DNA of 64,000 nucleotides from Pontibacter mangrovi (GTDB taxonomy: Bacteria > Bacteroidota > Bacteroidia > Cytophagales > Hymenobacteraceae). Of the stretch, positions 26,133 to 34,782 are shown in pieces. The notes beneath the pieces are model-generated. The model had not been told where the DNA came from. It was given only the letters and a program-made list of their open reading frames with translations, and made no database searches. Position 1 is the stretch's first letter. The number at the start of each line of letters is the position of its first letter. A program made the translations under genes and the position numbers. The DNA is taken from contig NZ_VFRQ01000003.1 in the NCBI RefSeq assembly GCF_006385705.1, positions 124,001-188,000 of the forward strand, in the 5' to 3' direction.

Positions 26133-26378
26133 TTACTTTTTCTTGTAACGTGTGTTGAACTTCTCCACACGACCAGCAGTATCCACGAAGATGTTTTTAC
26201 CAGTGTAGAACGGGTGAGAAGCTGAAGAAACTTCCACTTTGATTACAGGATACTCTTTGCCATCCTCCCAAGTAATTGTTTCATCAGACGTCATTGTAGA
26301 ACGCGTGATGAATTTGAAATCACTTGTCATATCCTGGAAAACCACCTGTCTGTACTCTGGGTGAATGCCTTTTTTCAT
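26133..26378 (-). CDS. rpmE2: 50S ribosomal protein L31, type B
   Basis: An 81-residue ribosomal protein. [22 protein letters not shown] and [10 protein letters not shown] match type-B L31, which lacks the zinc-binding cysteines of type A; no Cys is present. A candidate -7 box TAAATTTG lies on the minus strand at 26426-26419, about 40 bp upstream of the start. The gene is alone in its transcript, between its terminator and the divergent PyrR-like gene. Confidence 0.96.
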   Translation of the reverse strand: MKKGIHPEYRQVVFQDMTSDFKFITRSTMTSDETITWEDGKEYPVIKVEVSSASHPFYTGKNIFVDTAGRVEKFNTRYKKK

Positions 26379-26567
26379 TATCGTAACGTTATTTAACCTT
26401 AATTTCTGAATCGGACTGCAAATTTAATAAGATTATTTGAAAGTAAAACGCTATGTGCCAAATTATTTTAGATGCCGGGTAAAAGCCGTGCCCAATGCAA
26501 TTATCTTTTTAAATTTGCCCAAGCGGCCTACGGCGGTGCCGCCCCTAAAAGCCAGTCCCACAAACCT

Positions 26568-27083
26568 ATGACACCAGAACACAAGCAGCAGAACCTGATA
26601 CTGGACCGAGGCCAGATAGAGCAGAAACTGAAGCGCATGGCCTACGAGATTTACGAGCGCAACTTTGAGGAGCAGGAGCTGGTGCTGGCCGGCATCCACC
26701 CCAACGGCTATACCTTGGCCGAGCGCCTGGCCGAGCAGCTCCAGCAGATATCCGCTATACAGGTGCAGCTGGTGCAGGTAACCCTGAACAAGGCCACGCC
26801 GCTGCAGGAGCCCGTGCTGGTGCAGCCCGAAAGTATAAACCTGGAGGGCAAGGTTACTGTGCTGGTAGACGATGTGCTGAACACCGGCAAGACGCTGGCT
26901 TATACTTTAAATGCCTTTCTGCCGCAGAACCCGAAAAAGCTGGAGGTAGCCACCCTCGTAGACCGCCACCACCCGCTCTACCCGATAGCGGCCACCTACA
27001 CCGGCTACTCGCTGGCCACCACCCTGCGCGAGCGCGTGCATGTTGTGCTGCAGGAAGACGAAGTAGCGGCGTATTTGCTGTAA
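26568..27083 (+). CDS. PyrR-like phosphoribosyltransferase
   Basis: A 171-residue type I phosphoribosyltransferase. The PRPP-binding loop is VLVDDVLNTGKT (about residues 100-111). The rest resembles PyrR/uracil phosphoribosyltransferase (a MAYEIYERNFEEQELVLAGI start and a VDRHHPLYPIAATYTGYSL end), which recycles uracil and in some bacteria binds pyr leader RNA. The frame is open from 26472, but a -7-like TAAATTTG (26510-26517) lies inside that extension, and MTPEHKQQNL is the natural start. The regulatory role is not implied by the sequence. It contains two AAGTATA-type words. Confidence 0.85.
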   Translation: MTPEHKQQNLILDRGQIEQKLKRMAYEIYERNFEEQELVLAGIHPNGYTLAERLAEQLQQISAIQVQLVQVTLNKATPLQEPVLVQPESINLEGKVTVLVDDVLNTGKTLAYTLNAFLPQNPKKLEVATLVDRHHPLYPIAATYTGYSLATTLRERVHVVLQEDEVAAYLL

Positions 27084-27224
27084 AAGCAAATTGTTAAATG
27101 GCTGCATGGTTAAATGGTTGGTTTACTTCACTTGATTCCTTAGCCAGCTATACTTTGCCTAAACTTTAATGGCAGGTTGTACACATGCTGTATTCTTTAG
27201 TTACAGATTAGGCAAAAGCAAAGT

Positions 27225-27677
27225 ATGAAAAACAAGTTGAAGTCAATAAGATCAATAGGGATAGCGCTTATTGCAGTCTCGTCTCTTACTATAATATCCA
27301 GCCTTTTTGGCTTGTTGTATTGGATTGACTTTATTACGGAGAAAGCAAGTAACTTTGATCAAGTTCCCTATGAGAGCCATATGCTTTCCTTCGCAAAACC
27401 TATCGCTGTCATATCTTTAACATTTGGTTTAGGTTTCTTAGTTGTAGGCATTTTTATCACACTCTATAAAAACTGGGCGAGAGTTTTAGCACAAGTTTTA
27501 GCTGTGCTTTACCTAATAAACTTTTGGTATCAAGCAATTTTCATTGCTCCATACAATCCTTTTGACAAGGGAGAAATAGGTATAGATCAAGTTCTAGGAG
27601 CATTACTTTGGTCTGTACCATTTATTCTGCTTATCAGGTACCTGAACAAGGATAAAGTAAAAAGTCACTTTGCCTAA
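27225..27677 (+). CDS. Small polytopic membrane protein, low GC, unknown
   Basis: A 150-residue protein with four predicted membrane helices (about 10-33, 55-80, 85-110 and 120-140). I do not recognise the family; small four-helix proteins of this kind occur in many Bacteroidota. Base composition is clearly more A/T-rich than the flanks (many AAA, ATA, TTT codons), and it has no AAGTATA word, so it may be a late acquisition (inference). It lies between the PyrR-like gene and rdgB. Confidence 0.7.
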   Translation: MKNKLKSIRSIGIALIAVSSLTIISSLFGLLYWIDFITEKASNFDQVPYESHMLSFAKPIAVISLTFGLGFLVVGIFITLYKNWARVLAQVLAVLYLINFWYQAIFIAPYNPFDKGEIGIDQVLGALLWSVPFILLIRYLNKDKVKSHFA

Positions 27678-27765
27678 CCCAGCACATAAGTCAAACTTCG
27701 CATCGCTAGCTTTATGTAAAACATTAAAGCACCTTCAACAATTTAACAATCCAACAATTTACCAC

Positions 27766-28350
27766 ATGAAACAACTCTGCTTTGCAACCAACAACCGACA
27801 CAAGCTGGCTGAGGTGAGCCAGATGCTGGAAGGCAAGTATGAACTGCTGACCCTGCAGGACATTGGCTGCAACGAAGAACTGGCCGAGGAGCAGGACACG
27901 CTGGAGGGCAACTCGCTCCAAAAGGCGGAGTATGTATGGGACAACTATAACGTGAGCTGCTTTGCCGACGACACCGGCCTGGAGGTGGAGGCGCTGCACG
28001 GCGAGCCGGGCGTATACTCTGCGCGCTATGCCGGTCCGCAGCGCTCGGATGCCGATAACATAAATAAGCTGCTGCAAAGCCTGCAGGGGCAGCAGAACCG
28101 CCGCGCCCGCTTCCGCACAAGTATAACGCTGATCCTGGACGGGCAGCAGCACCAGTTCGAGGGCATCGTAACAGGAAGTATAGCCACCGACTGGAAAGGC
28201 GACAAAGGCTTCGGCTACGACCCGGTGTTTATTCCCGAGGGCCACGACCGCACCTTTGCCCAGATGAGCGCCGAGGAGAAGAACGCCATCAGCCACCGCG
28301 GCCGCGCCACCCAGGAGCTGGTGCGCTTCCTGAAGAGCCTGGAAGTATAA
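27766..28350 (+). CDS. rdgB: Non-canonical purine NTP pyrophosphatase (RdgB/HAM1)
   Basis: A 194-residue enzyme that hydrolyses ITP, dITP and XTP to monophosphates, keeping deaminated purines out of nucleic acid. The motifs are FATNNRHKL at the start, SCFADDTGLEVEALHGEPGV with the metal-binding Asp pair, and KGFGYDPVF. The frame is open from 27670, but that extension is not homologous and MKQLCFATNN is the family start. The stop lies in GAA GTA TAA. The upstream DNA holds CAATTTAACAAT-type words. Confidence 0.95.
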   Translation: MKQLCFATNNRHKLAEVSQMLEGKYELLTLQDIGCNEELAEEQDTLEGNSLQKAEYVWDNYNVSCFADDTGLEVEALHGEPGVYSARYAGPQRSDADNINKLLQSLQGQQNRRARFRTSITLILDGQQHQFEGIVTGSIATDWKGDKGFGYDPVFIPEGHDRTFAQMSAEEKNAISHRGRATQELVRFLKSLEV

Positions 28351-28419
28351 AAATAACGCGCCGAATTAGCCAAGTAGCTTCTAAAGTCTTAATTTTGTGG
28401 GCTGAAAACCAAGCTTCCT

Positions 28420-29040
28420 ATGCAAAAGCCATTCATCGTCGGGATTACAGGAGGTAGTGCTTCAGGAAAAACCACTTTTTTGAACAAGCTGCTTACCTCG
28501 TTTGCCCCTGAAGACGTTTGCCTGATCTCTCAGGACAATTACTACAAGCCCCGCGAGCACCAGACGGCCGACCTGAACGGCGTCATCAATTTCGACCTGC
28601 CCTCGTGCATCGATGATGAGGCCTATGCCCACGACATCCTGAAAGTGCGCCAGGGCGAAACCGTTTTCCGCCAGGAGTATACGTTTAACAACCCCAACGT
28701 GGTGCCGCGCCAGCTGGAGTTCCGGCCTGCGCCCATCGTAGTGGTAGAGGGCATCTTTGTGTTCTATTTTGAGGAGATAGCCAACCTGCTGGACCTGAAA
28801 GTATACATCGACGCCAAAGAGTACATTAAGCTGCAGCGCCGCATCGTGCGCGACAAAGTAGAGCGCGGCTACGACCTGGACGACGTGCTGTACCGCTACA
28901 CCAACCACGTGGCTCCAACATACGAAAAGTACATAAAGCCGTACAAAAACGACGCAGACATCATCATCCCGAACAACGAGAACTTTGAGCGCGGGCTGGA
29001 GGTGCTTACCACTTATCTAAACGCTAAAATAAAAGCATGA
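28420..29040 (+). CDS. udk: Uridine kinase
   Basis: A 206-residue kinase that phosphorylates uridine and cytidine in pyrimidine salvage. The P-loop GGSASGKTT is at residues 11-19; SQDNYYKP and NFDLPSC are the substrate-binding segments, and RRIVRDKVERGYD is the lid. A TAATTTTG candidate -7 box lies at 28390-28397. The stop shares ATGA with the next gene, so the two are translationally coupled. Confidence 0.95.
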   Translation: MQKPFIVGITGGSASGKTTFLNKLLTSFAPEDVCLISQDNYYKPREHQTADLNGVINFDLPSCIDDEAYAHDILKVRQGETVFRQEYTFNNPNVVPRQLEFRPAPIVVVEGIFVFYFEEIANLLDLKVYIDAKEYIKLQRRIVRDKVERGYDLDDVLYRYTNHVAPTYEKYIKPYKNDADIIIPNNENFERGLEVLTTYLNAKIKA

Positions 29041-29729
29041 GGCACAAATTTGCGGTTATAGGCCTGGGAGTTTTCGGCCACTCCATTGCCACCACGCTGG
29101 CAGAGCGCGGCGCCGAGGTTATCGCCATCGACAACGACGAAGACCATGTAGAGGCCCTGAAAGACCAGGTGGCCTACGCCGTTGCCCTGGATGCGACCGA
29201 CATACGCGCCCTGGAGGCACAAAATATCCAGGACATGGACGCCGTGATCGTGGCCATCGGCGAAGACTTTGAAGCCCTGCTTATCACCACCGCCAACCTG
29301 CAGGAACTGAACGTGAAGCGCGTGATTACGCGGGCCTCTAACAAGCAGCAGCGCCGCATCCTCGAGAAAATGGGTGTGCAGGAGATCCTGTCGCCGGAGG
29401 GCGAGGTGGGCAAAACTGTGGCCGAGCGCCTGCTGCAGCCAAGTATACGCACGTTTTTACCGCTGCCGGACAACTACGAGATTGTGGAGATAAATGCACC
29501 GCGCAACATTGCCAACCGCAGCGTGGCCAAAATATCGCTCCGCGAGAAGTATAACCTGAACCTGATCACGATCAAGCGCTTTTTTGAGGAGATCCAGGAC
29601 GGCAAGCCAACGCAGGTAGAGCACATCATCGGCGTGCCGAAAGCCGACACCATCATTTACCCGTCAGACATTCTGTTGCTTATAGGCAAAAAGCAGGATG
29701 TAAAACGATTTATAGAGGTTAACCGCTAA
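29037..29729 (+). CDS. KtrA/TrkA-type potassium channel regulatory subunit
   Basis: A 230-residue RCK-domain protein. GLGVFGHSIATTL is the NAD-binding Rossmann loop (about residues 8-20) of the TrkA-N domain, and a TrkA-C domain occupies about 140-225. It regulates a K+ channel (TrkH/KtrB) in a nucleotide-dependent way. No membrane partner is nearby, so it may act with a channel encoded elsewhere. The ATGA overlap with udk makes an operon. Confidence 0.9.
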   Translation: MRHKFAVIGLGVFGHSIATTLAERGAEVIAIDNDEDHVEALKDQVAYAVALDATDIRALEAQNIQDMDAVIVAIGEDFEALLITTANLQELNVKRVITRASNKQQRRILEKMGVQEILSPEGEVGKTVAERLLQPSIRTFLPLPDNYEIVEINAPRNIANRSVAKISLREKYNLNLITIKRFFEEIQDGKPTQVEHIIGVPKADTIIYPSDILLLIGKKQDVKRFIEVNR

Positions 29730-29772
29730 AATTTCTTTTTTAACAGAAAAGATTTCATATTTGCGGTTATAC

Positions 29773-30147
29773 ATGCCAAAAGCCACCAACATATCCCTCC
29801 TGTTCAGGCATCTGCTGATGTCGGCAACCCTGCTGTGGGCGCTTATGCTCAACGGGCAGGAGGTAGTGGCTTATGCCCCGGCTACGGGCACGCAACAAAC
29901 CAATTCAGAGCTACCCCATACTTCGGGCTCTGAGAAAAAGGCGGTTGTAAAGCAGAAAATATCCCTGGAGGGCACCACCTCTTTTGTGGCGCTGGACCTG
30001 CAGCAGGATATTGCCCCGCTCCCGCAGGAGCCCGCTTTTGCCAAAGCGGCCAGCGACCTGCTGCCTGCCGCCTACACCGCCGTCCCCCCCGGACCAGGCT
30101 TTATCACCCGTATATTGCCTTCCTCCATACAGCCCAACGCCCCGTAG
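29773..30147 (+). CDS. Small secreted protein, unknown function
   Basis: A 124-residue protein from the ATG at 29773 (the TTG at 29761 is an alternative). The N-terminal hydrophobic part (about residues 8-26) is signal-like. The mature part is Ala/Pro/Gln-rich with no clear domain and ends SSIQPNAP, a C-terminal pattern I have seen on short Bacteroidota proteins but cannot tie to a function. It is 171 bp upstream of secDF. Confidence 0.55.
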   Translation: MPKATNISLLFRHLLMSATLLWALMLNGQEVVAYAPATGTQQTNSELPHTSGSEKKAVVKQKISLEGTTSFVALDLQQDIAPLPQEPAFAKAASDLLPAAYTAVPPGPGFITRILPSSIQPNAP

Positions 30148-30318
30148 GCTGTACCCGCTTCCTTATTTTACTTTCTGAGCATTTTCCGGCGCCGCCGCAC
30201 CTATTGCTGCTGCTCCACGGAACGCACGCCGCTGCATTACAGTTATCTTAAAGGCACTCAGAGAGAAAGACTTACAAGAAACCAATATATTCAATTACAC
30301 ATACTATTTACTTAAACA

Positions 30319-33288
30319 ATGCGGAACAAGTCGTTTATAATCGTTCTGACGTTGATCGTATCGGCCCTGTGCCTGTACTATCTATCGTTCTCGTTCGTTG
30401 CCGGCAACATCCAGAAAGATGCGGAAGCATACGCCACGGATGCGCAAGGCAACGTTGACCTAGCCAAAAAGCAAACCTACCTCGACTCTATGTCGAAGGA
30501 AACCGTGTACATGGGCATGACCTATGAGGAGGTAAAGGAAAACGAGCTCGGGCTCGGCCTTGACCTGAAGGGCGGCATGCACGTGGTGCTGGAGGTCTCC
30601 CCGGTGGAGATCATCAAGTCCATGTCCGGCAACAGCAAAGACCCGGCCTTCCTGAAGGCGCTGGAGCGCGCGCAGCAGCTGCAGAAAAACAGCCAGGAGC
30701 GCTTTACCACGCTTTTTGCAGAGGCTTACCGCGAGGTGGAGCCTAACGGCCGCCTGAGCCGCATCTTCTCCAACACGGCCAACCGCGGCAAGATCAGCTA
30801 CGAATCTACCAACGAGGAGGTCGTGGACGTGATCCAGGGCGAGGTGGACGACGCCATCGACCGCTCTTTCAACATCCTGCGTACCCGTATCGACCGTTTC
30901 GGCGTGACACAGCCAAACATCCAGCGCCTGAAGGGCACCGGCCGCATCCAGATCGAGCTGCCTGGCGTGGACAACCCGGAGCGTGTGCGCAACCTGCTGC
31001 AGGGCATGGCGAACCTGGAGTTCTGGGAAGTATGGACGCCGCAGGAGTTTACACCGTACTTTATGCAGGTGGGCCAGCAGCTGGATGAGCTGCAGCGCGT
31101 AGGCAAACTGAACATCGGCAAAGCGGCCGCCCCTGCTGAGGCTGCCCCAGCCGCACAAGACACTGAACAAGACGTACTGGCCCAGGCCGCAGGCACTTCC
31201 GCCGACTCCGCAGCCATCGCCTCTGCCGCGCAGGCCGACACGGCCGCTGCCCAGGCAGACTCCCTGACTACCCCACAGACCGGCGTGCTTGCCTCGCTGT
31301 TCACCCAGATGCCAGGCGGTATCGGCGCCAACGTGCGCGACACAGCCACCATCAACGACCTGTTTAGCCGTCCTGAAGTACACGCCATCCTGCCTTCTAA
31401 CATGAAGTTCCTGTGGAGCGTGAAGCCAATCGTGGGCGACCAGGGCCAGGAGTTCGTGGAGATGTATGCCATTAAGAAAGGCCGCAACGGCAAGGCCCCG
31501 CTGACCGGGGAAGTGATCAACGACGCCCGCCAGGACTTTGACCAGCAGGGCCGTCCGGAGATCTCCATGACCATGAATTCTACAGGCGCCCGCAAGTGGG
31601 CCCGCCTAACCGGCGACAACATCGGCCGCCAGGTAGCCATCGTGCTTGACAACTATGTATACTCTGCCCCAGTAGTGCAGGGCGAGATCTCGGGCGGTAG
31701 CTCCTCTATTTCCGGTAACTTTACCATTGAAGAGGCGCAAGACCTTGCCAACATCCTGAAGGCAGGTAAGATGCCGGCTCCTACCCGTATCGTGGAAGAG
31801 GCCATCGTGGGTCCGTCACTGGGCCAGGAGGCTATCAACCAAGGCTTGCTTTCTACAATAGCGGGCTTGCTGATCGTGGTGGTGTTCATGATCGCCTACT
31901 ACGCCCGTGGCGGCTTCATCGCCGACCTTGCCCTGCTGTTCAACGTGTTCTTCATCATCGGCGTGCTGGCGCAGTTCGGCGCGGCGCTTACGCTGCCTGG
32001 TATTGCCGGTATCGTGCTGACGCTGGGTATGGCCGTGGACGCGAACGTGCTGATCTTTGAGCGTATGCGCGAAGAGGCCGCCAAAGGCAGAAGCATGCGC
32101 GACGTGATCGACGCTGGCTATGCCAAAGCGTTCAGCTCTATTTTTGACGCCAACGTAACGACTTTCCTGGTAGGCTTTATCCTGTACTTCTTCGGTTCCG
32201 GCCCGGTAAAAGGCTTCGCCATCACCCTGATGATCGGTATCGTAACGTCCTTCTTCACCTCTGTGTACATCTCCAGGCTGTTTATCGAGGCTACTTTCAA
32301 GAGAGCAGGCAAGCTGTCCTTCTCCTCGTCGCTGGCAGACAAGATGTTCCGCAACATTAAGTTTGACGTAATGAAGATGAGAAAGCCTGCTTATATCATC
32401 TCGCTTTCCATTATTGTGCTGGGCTTTGTGGCCATGGCTGTTAAAGGGCCAAACCTGGGCGTTGACTTTACCGGTGGCCGCTCCTACGTAGTGGAGTTCG
32501 ACCAGGCTATACCTGCCTCTGATGTGCGCTCTGAGCTGTTGGACGACTTCCAGCAGGCGGGTACGGAGGTGAAGACCTTCGGCGCCTCCAACCGACTGAA
32601 GATCATTACCAGCTGGCTGGCAGACGATGAGAGCACAGAGGCGGACGACCAGGTGAAAACGGCGCTGGAGCAGGGCCTCCAGCAGTACAGCAACCTGAAC
32701 CCGCAGATCCTGAGCTCCTCTAAGGTGGGCGCTACCATGGCCGACGACATCCAAAACACGGCCATGATCGCCATCCTGCTTTCGCTGGTGGGCATCTTCC
32801 TGTACGTGATGCTGCGTTTCAGCAAGTGGCAGTTCTCGCTGGGTGGCGTTGTGGCCCTCCTGCACGATGCGCTGATGATCATTGCGATCTTTGCTATCCT
32901 GAACCTGTTCGGCATTTCCTATGAGATGGACCAGGTGTTCATCGCGGCGGTACTGACCATCATCGGTTTCTCTATCAACGACACCGTGGTTATCTTTGAC
33001 CGTGTGCGGGAGTACCTGAACGACAACCCACGCCAGGGCATTCGCGAAGTGGTAAACCCGGCGCTGATCAGCACGTTCAGCCGTACCATCATCACCTCAC
33101 TGACGCTGTTCCTGGTGGTGGTGATCCTGTTTATCTTTGGCGGAGAGGTGCTTCGCAGCTTCTCGCTGGCCATGATCATCGGTGTGGTTGCCGGTACCTA
33201 CTCTTCCCTGTTCATCGCTACTCCGATTGTAGTAGACACAACAAAGGAGAAGGCAAAGCCAGCCCCACAAGTACAAAAAGTGCGCTAA
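30319..33288 (+). CDS. secDF: Protein translocase subunit SecDF (fused)
   Basis: A 989-residue fusion of SecD and SecF, which uses the proton-motive force to pull proteins through SecYEG from the periplasmic side. DLKGGMHVVLEV (about residue 82) opens the SecD periplasmic P1 region, the first transmembrane cluster starts near residue 510, and GVDFTGGRSYVVEFD (about 715) opens the SecF half. Between about residues 263 and 324 the P1 region has an Ala/Gln/Asp-rich segment (QAAGTSADSAAIASAAQADT) that looks like a linker and is not part of the folded domain. The fused form is usual in Bacteroidota. Codon use is strongly biased, and there is no AAGTATA word in 3 kb, in contrast to flanking genes. 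Confidence 0.96.
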   Translation: MRNKSFIIVLTLIVSALCLYYLSFSFVAGNIQKDAEAYATDAQGNVDLAKKQTYLDSMSKETVYMGMTYEEVKENELGLGLDLKGGMHVVLEVSPVEIIKSMSGNSKDPAFLKALERAQQLQKNSQERFTTLFAEAYREVEPNGRLSRIFSNTANRGKISYESTNEEVVDVIQGEVDDAIDRSFNILRTRIDRFGVTQPNIQRLKGTGRIQIELPGVDNPERVRNLLQGMANLEFWEVWTPQEFTPYFMQVGQQLDELQRVGKLNIGKAAAPAEAAPAAQDTEQDVLAQAAGTSADSAAIASAAQADTAAAQADSLTTPQTGVLASLFTQMPGGIGANVRDTATINDLFSRPEVHAILPSNMKFLWSVKPIVGDQGQEFVEMYAIKKGRNGKAPLTGEVINDARQDFDQQGRPEISMTMNSTGARKWARLTGDNIGRQVAIVLDNYVYSAPVVQGEISGGSSSISGNFTIEEAQDLANILKAGKMPAPTRIVEEAIVGPSLGQEAINQGLLSTIAGLLIVVVFMIAYYARGGFIADLALLFNVFFIIGVLAQFGAALTLPGIAGIVLTLGMAVDANVLIFERMREEAAKGRSMRDVIDAGYAKAFSSIFDANVTTFLVGFILYFFGSGPVKGFAITLMIGIVTSFFTSVYISRLFIEATFKRAGKLSFSSSLADKMFRNIKFDVMKMRKPAYIISLSIIVLGFVAMAVKGPNLGVDFTGGRSYVVEFDQAIPASDVRSELLDDFQQAGTEVKTFGASNRLKIITSWLADDESTEADDQVKTALEQGLQQYSNLNPQILSSSKVGATMADDIQNTAMIAILLSLVGIFLYVMLRFSKWQFSLGGVVALLHDALMIIAIFAILNLFGISYEMDQVFIAAVLTIIGFSINDTVVIFDRVREYLNDNPRQGIREVVNPALISTFSRTIITSLTLFLVVVILFIFGGEVLRSFSLAMIIGVVAGTYSSLFIATPIVVDTTKEKAKPAPQVQKVR

Positions 33289-33310
33289 GCATTAGCTAAA
33301 CTATACCGAA

Positions 33311-33340
33311 AAGCCCGGGGCGTCTGCTCCGGGCTTTTTT
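33311..33340 (+). terminator. Terminator of secDF
   Basis: Stem AAGCCCGG (33311-33318) with CCGGGCTT (33329-33336), then a run of T to 33340; 22 bp after the secDF stop. Confidence 0.85.
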
Positions 33341-33429
33341 CATGCTCTTGCTGTAGTTAAAGGAGGAATGCTATCGTTGCCGGTTTCACGAGTCTAATCC
33401 TTCTTGCTGCTGCCCCAACAAGTATAAAC

Positions 33430-33483
33430 CCACCCCAGCCCTCTCCAACCACCCTTGCCCCTCCTTGGCTAAGGAGGGGAATT
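33430..33483. repeat. GC-rich palindromic repeat, 33.4 kb copy
   Basis: CCCCAGCCCTCTCC then TGCCCCTCCTTGGCTAAGGA and GGGGAATTC: a palindromic centre, CCCCTCCTT..AAGGAGGGG, of the same class as at 23.4 and 43.7 kb. An AAGTATAAAC word lies just to the left. Confidence 0.75.
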
Positions 33484-33636
33484 CAAAAGAGATCTCTCCA
33501 GAGGGTGGAGCTGACAAATATGCCGAAGCTATCGAACTGATTCCAGTCCTTGGGTGGGTAGGGCCCCTCGACAAGAGCGCCTACTAGATTTCCGGTGCCG
33601 CAGGCATTGCGACGCAGGAGCAAAGGAAATGTAGAC

Positions 33637-33675
33637 AGCGCGATGCCCAAAAGAGTTTACTCCGAAGCATTTCGG
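33637..33675. repeat. 39-bp dispersed repeat, copy 2 (inverted)
   Basis: AGCGCGATGCCCAAAAGAG to GAAGCATTTCGG is the reverse complement of the 15577-15615 copy, with about five differences. Confidence 0.8.
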
Positions 33676-33806
33676 GGAGCCCTCGCGGGCTTGGAGCGCA
33701 CCAAAGGATGAGATGCAACTGTAGGCTTGTAAGGCTGAGGATAAGCGGCAGCTAGAGCAGCTAGAGAGGATTGCCTGATTTCAGTTGCAGGAAGCGGCGC
33801 TATAAA

Positions 33807-34067
33807 GGCACAAGCGGACGCCTTATCTTGTCCCATATCTTTTCTGGAAATGGAGTTTTAGCGGTTAGGGCTCTACAGCAAGAATAGCATCAGCCTTTTG
33901 GCGGGCTCCACAGGGGTGTTTAAACCTGCTCAGAAGGCTGTAGATGCTAACTCTGCCGCTTTTTTACAACCTAATAGTCCCTCAAAGAGCTAAACCCTGC
34001 CCTTATTCGTCCTAAAGGGGCCGAAATTGAAAAAGATATGGGACAAGATAAGGCGGACGCTTGCGCC
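33807..34067. repeat. REP-like unit interrupted by an insertion, copy B
   Basis: The left part GGCACAAGCGGACG (33807-33820) and the right part CGGACGCTTGCGCC (34054-34067) rejoin to GGCACAAGCGGACGCTTGCG plus CC, the REP unit of 8812-8833, if one copy of CGGACG is removed. Confidence 0.85.
33821..34053. mobile_element. MITE-like element, 233 bp, inserted in a REP core
   Basis: Both ends start CCTTATCTTGTCCCATATCT (then TTT), perfect inverted repeats of 23 bp (33821-33843 and, complemented, 34053-34031). They are flanked by a 6-bp direct duplication CGGACG at 33815-33820 and 34054-34059. The 187-bp interior contains no credible gene and no transposase, so it can move only with help from elsewhere. 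I do not recognise the family. Confidence 0.85.
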
Positions 34068-34104
34068 AGCAAGCTAAAGAAAATATCAGAGGAGTACCTG
34101 TGGC

Positions 34105-34157
34105 TATAAAGCAACAACAGCCAGCCCTTGAATAGGACTGGCTGTTGTTGCTTTATA
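34105..34157. terminator. Long hairpin terminator after the NifU-like gene
   Basis: A perfect 20-bp stem TATAAAGCAACAACAGCCAG (34105-34124 with 34138-34157) closes a 13-nt loop. It lies downstream of the minus-strand NifU-like gene. Its right arm runs into TTATACTT. Confidence 0.8.
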
Positions 34158-34170
34158 CTTAAGCTAAACT

Positions 34171-34782
34171 TTAGATGGTTACGCCGTCGGCAACTACTTC
34201 TTTTACTTCCGGTACCATGCGCTTGAGGAGGTTCTCAATACCCGCCTTCAGAGTAACGGTGGCAGATGGGCAGCCGCTGCAAGAACCCTGCAAGTGTACA
34301 GTTACCACGCCATCGTTGTAAGACTTGAAAGTAATGTTACCGCCATCCTGCTCTACTGCAGGGCGCACATAGTTCTCCAGCAGGTCAATTACCTTTTTAG
34401 AGATCTCGGCATCTTCAGCAGATGTCTCACCGGCAGGAGCGGCAGTCTCCTTTTTGGCAGCCGAGAAGCCCTCGTTAAAGATCGGTCCGCCAGCCTCTAC
34501 ATAGGACTTAAGGAAAGTGCGAAGCTCCGGTATGATTTTCACCCACTCCAGATCGCTGCTCTTGGTTACGGTAACAAAGTTGCTCGCAATAAAAACGCGG
34601 GTCACGTAGTCGAAGTTGAACAGTTCCTGCGCCAGCGGCGACTCCATAGCGCTCTCCAGGTTTGGATAATCCACGCTCTGCCCGTCAGGCAGCATCTGCA
34701 CGTTCATCACAAACTTCATCGACTCAGGGTTGGGGTTGGCCTCTGCGTACACAGACACCATTTTTTCTTTATTTTCTGTCAT
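34171..34782 (-). CDS. NifU-family iron-sulfur scaffold/carrier (Nfu type)
   Basis: A 203-residue protein with a Nfu N-terminal domain (about 12-105, EANPNPESMKFVMN) and a NifU C-terminal domain (about 125-200) carrying the [4Fe-4S]-binding CSGC in GSCSGCPSA. It stores or delivers iron-sulfur clusters to apo-proteins in the cytoplasm. Between the domains is a short Ala/Glu linker. It stands alone, with a strong terminator. Confidence 0.93.
   Translation of the reverse strand: MTENKEKMVSVYAEANPNPESMKFVMNVQMLPDGQSVDYPNLESAMESPLAQELFNFDYVTRVFIASNFVTVTKSSDLEWVKIIPELRTFLKSYVEAGGPIFNEGFSAAKKETAAPAGETSAEDAEISKKVIDLLENYVRPAVEQDGGNITFKSYNDGVVTVHLQGSCSGCPSATVTLKAGIENLLKRMVPEVKEVVADGVTI

Larger units (their letters stand above)
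33341..34104. other. Long gene-free region built of repeats
   Basis: No gene is supported in about 760 bp. It contains a GC-rich palindromic repeat (33430-33483), a 39-bp repeat (33637-33675), GGGCCCCTCGACAA (33557-33570), and a REP unit split by a 233-bp element (33807-34067). Short open frames here do not resemble proteins. Confidence 0.75.
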
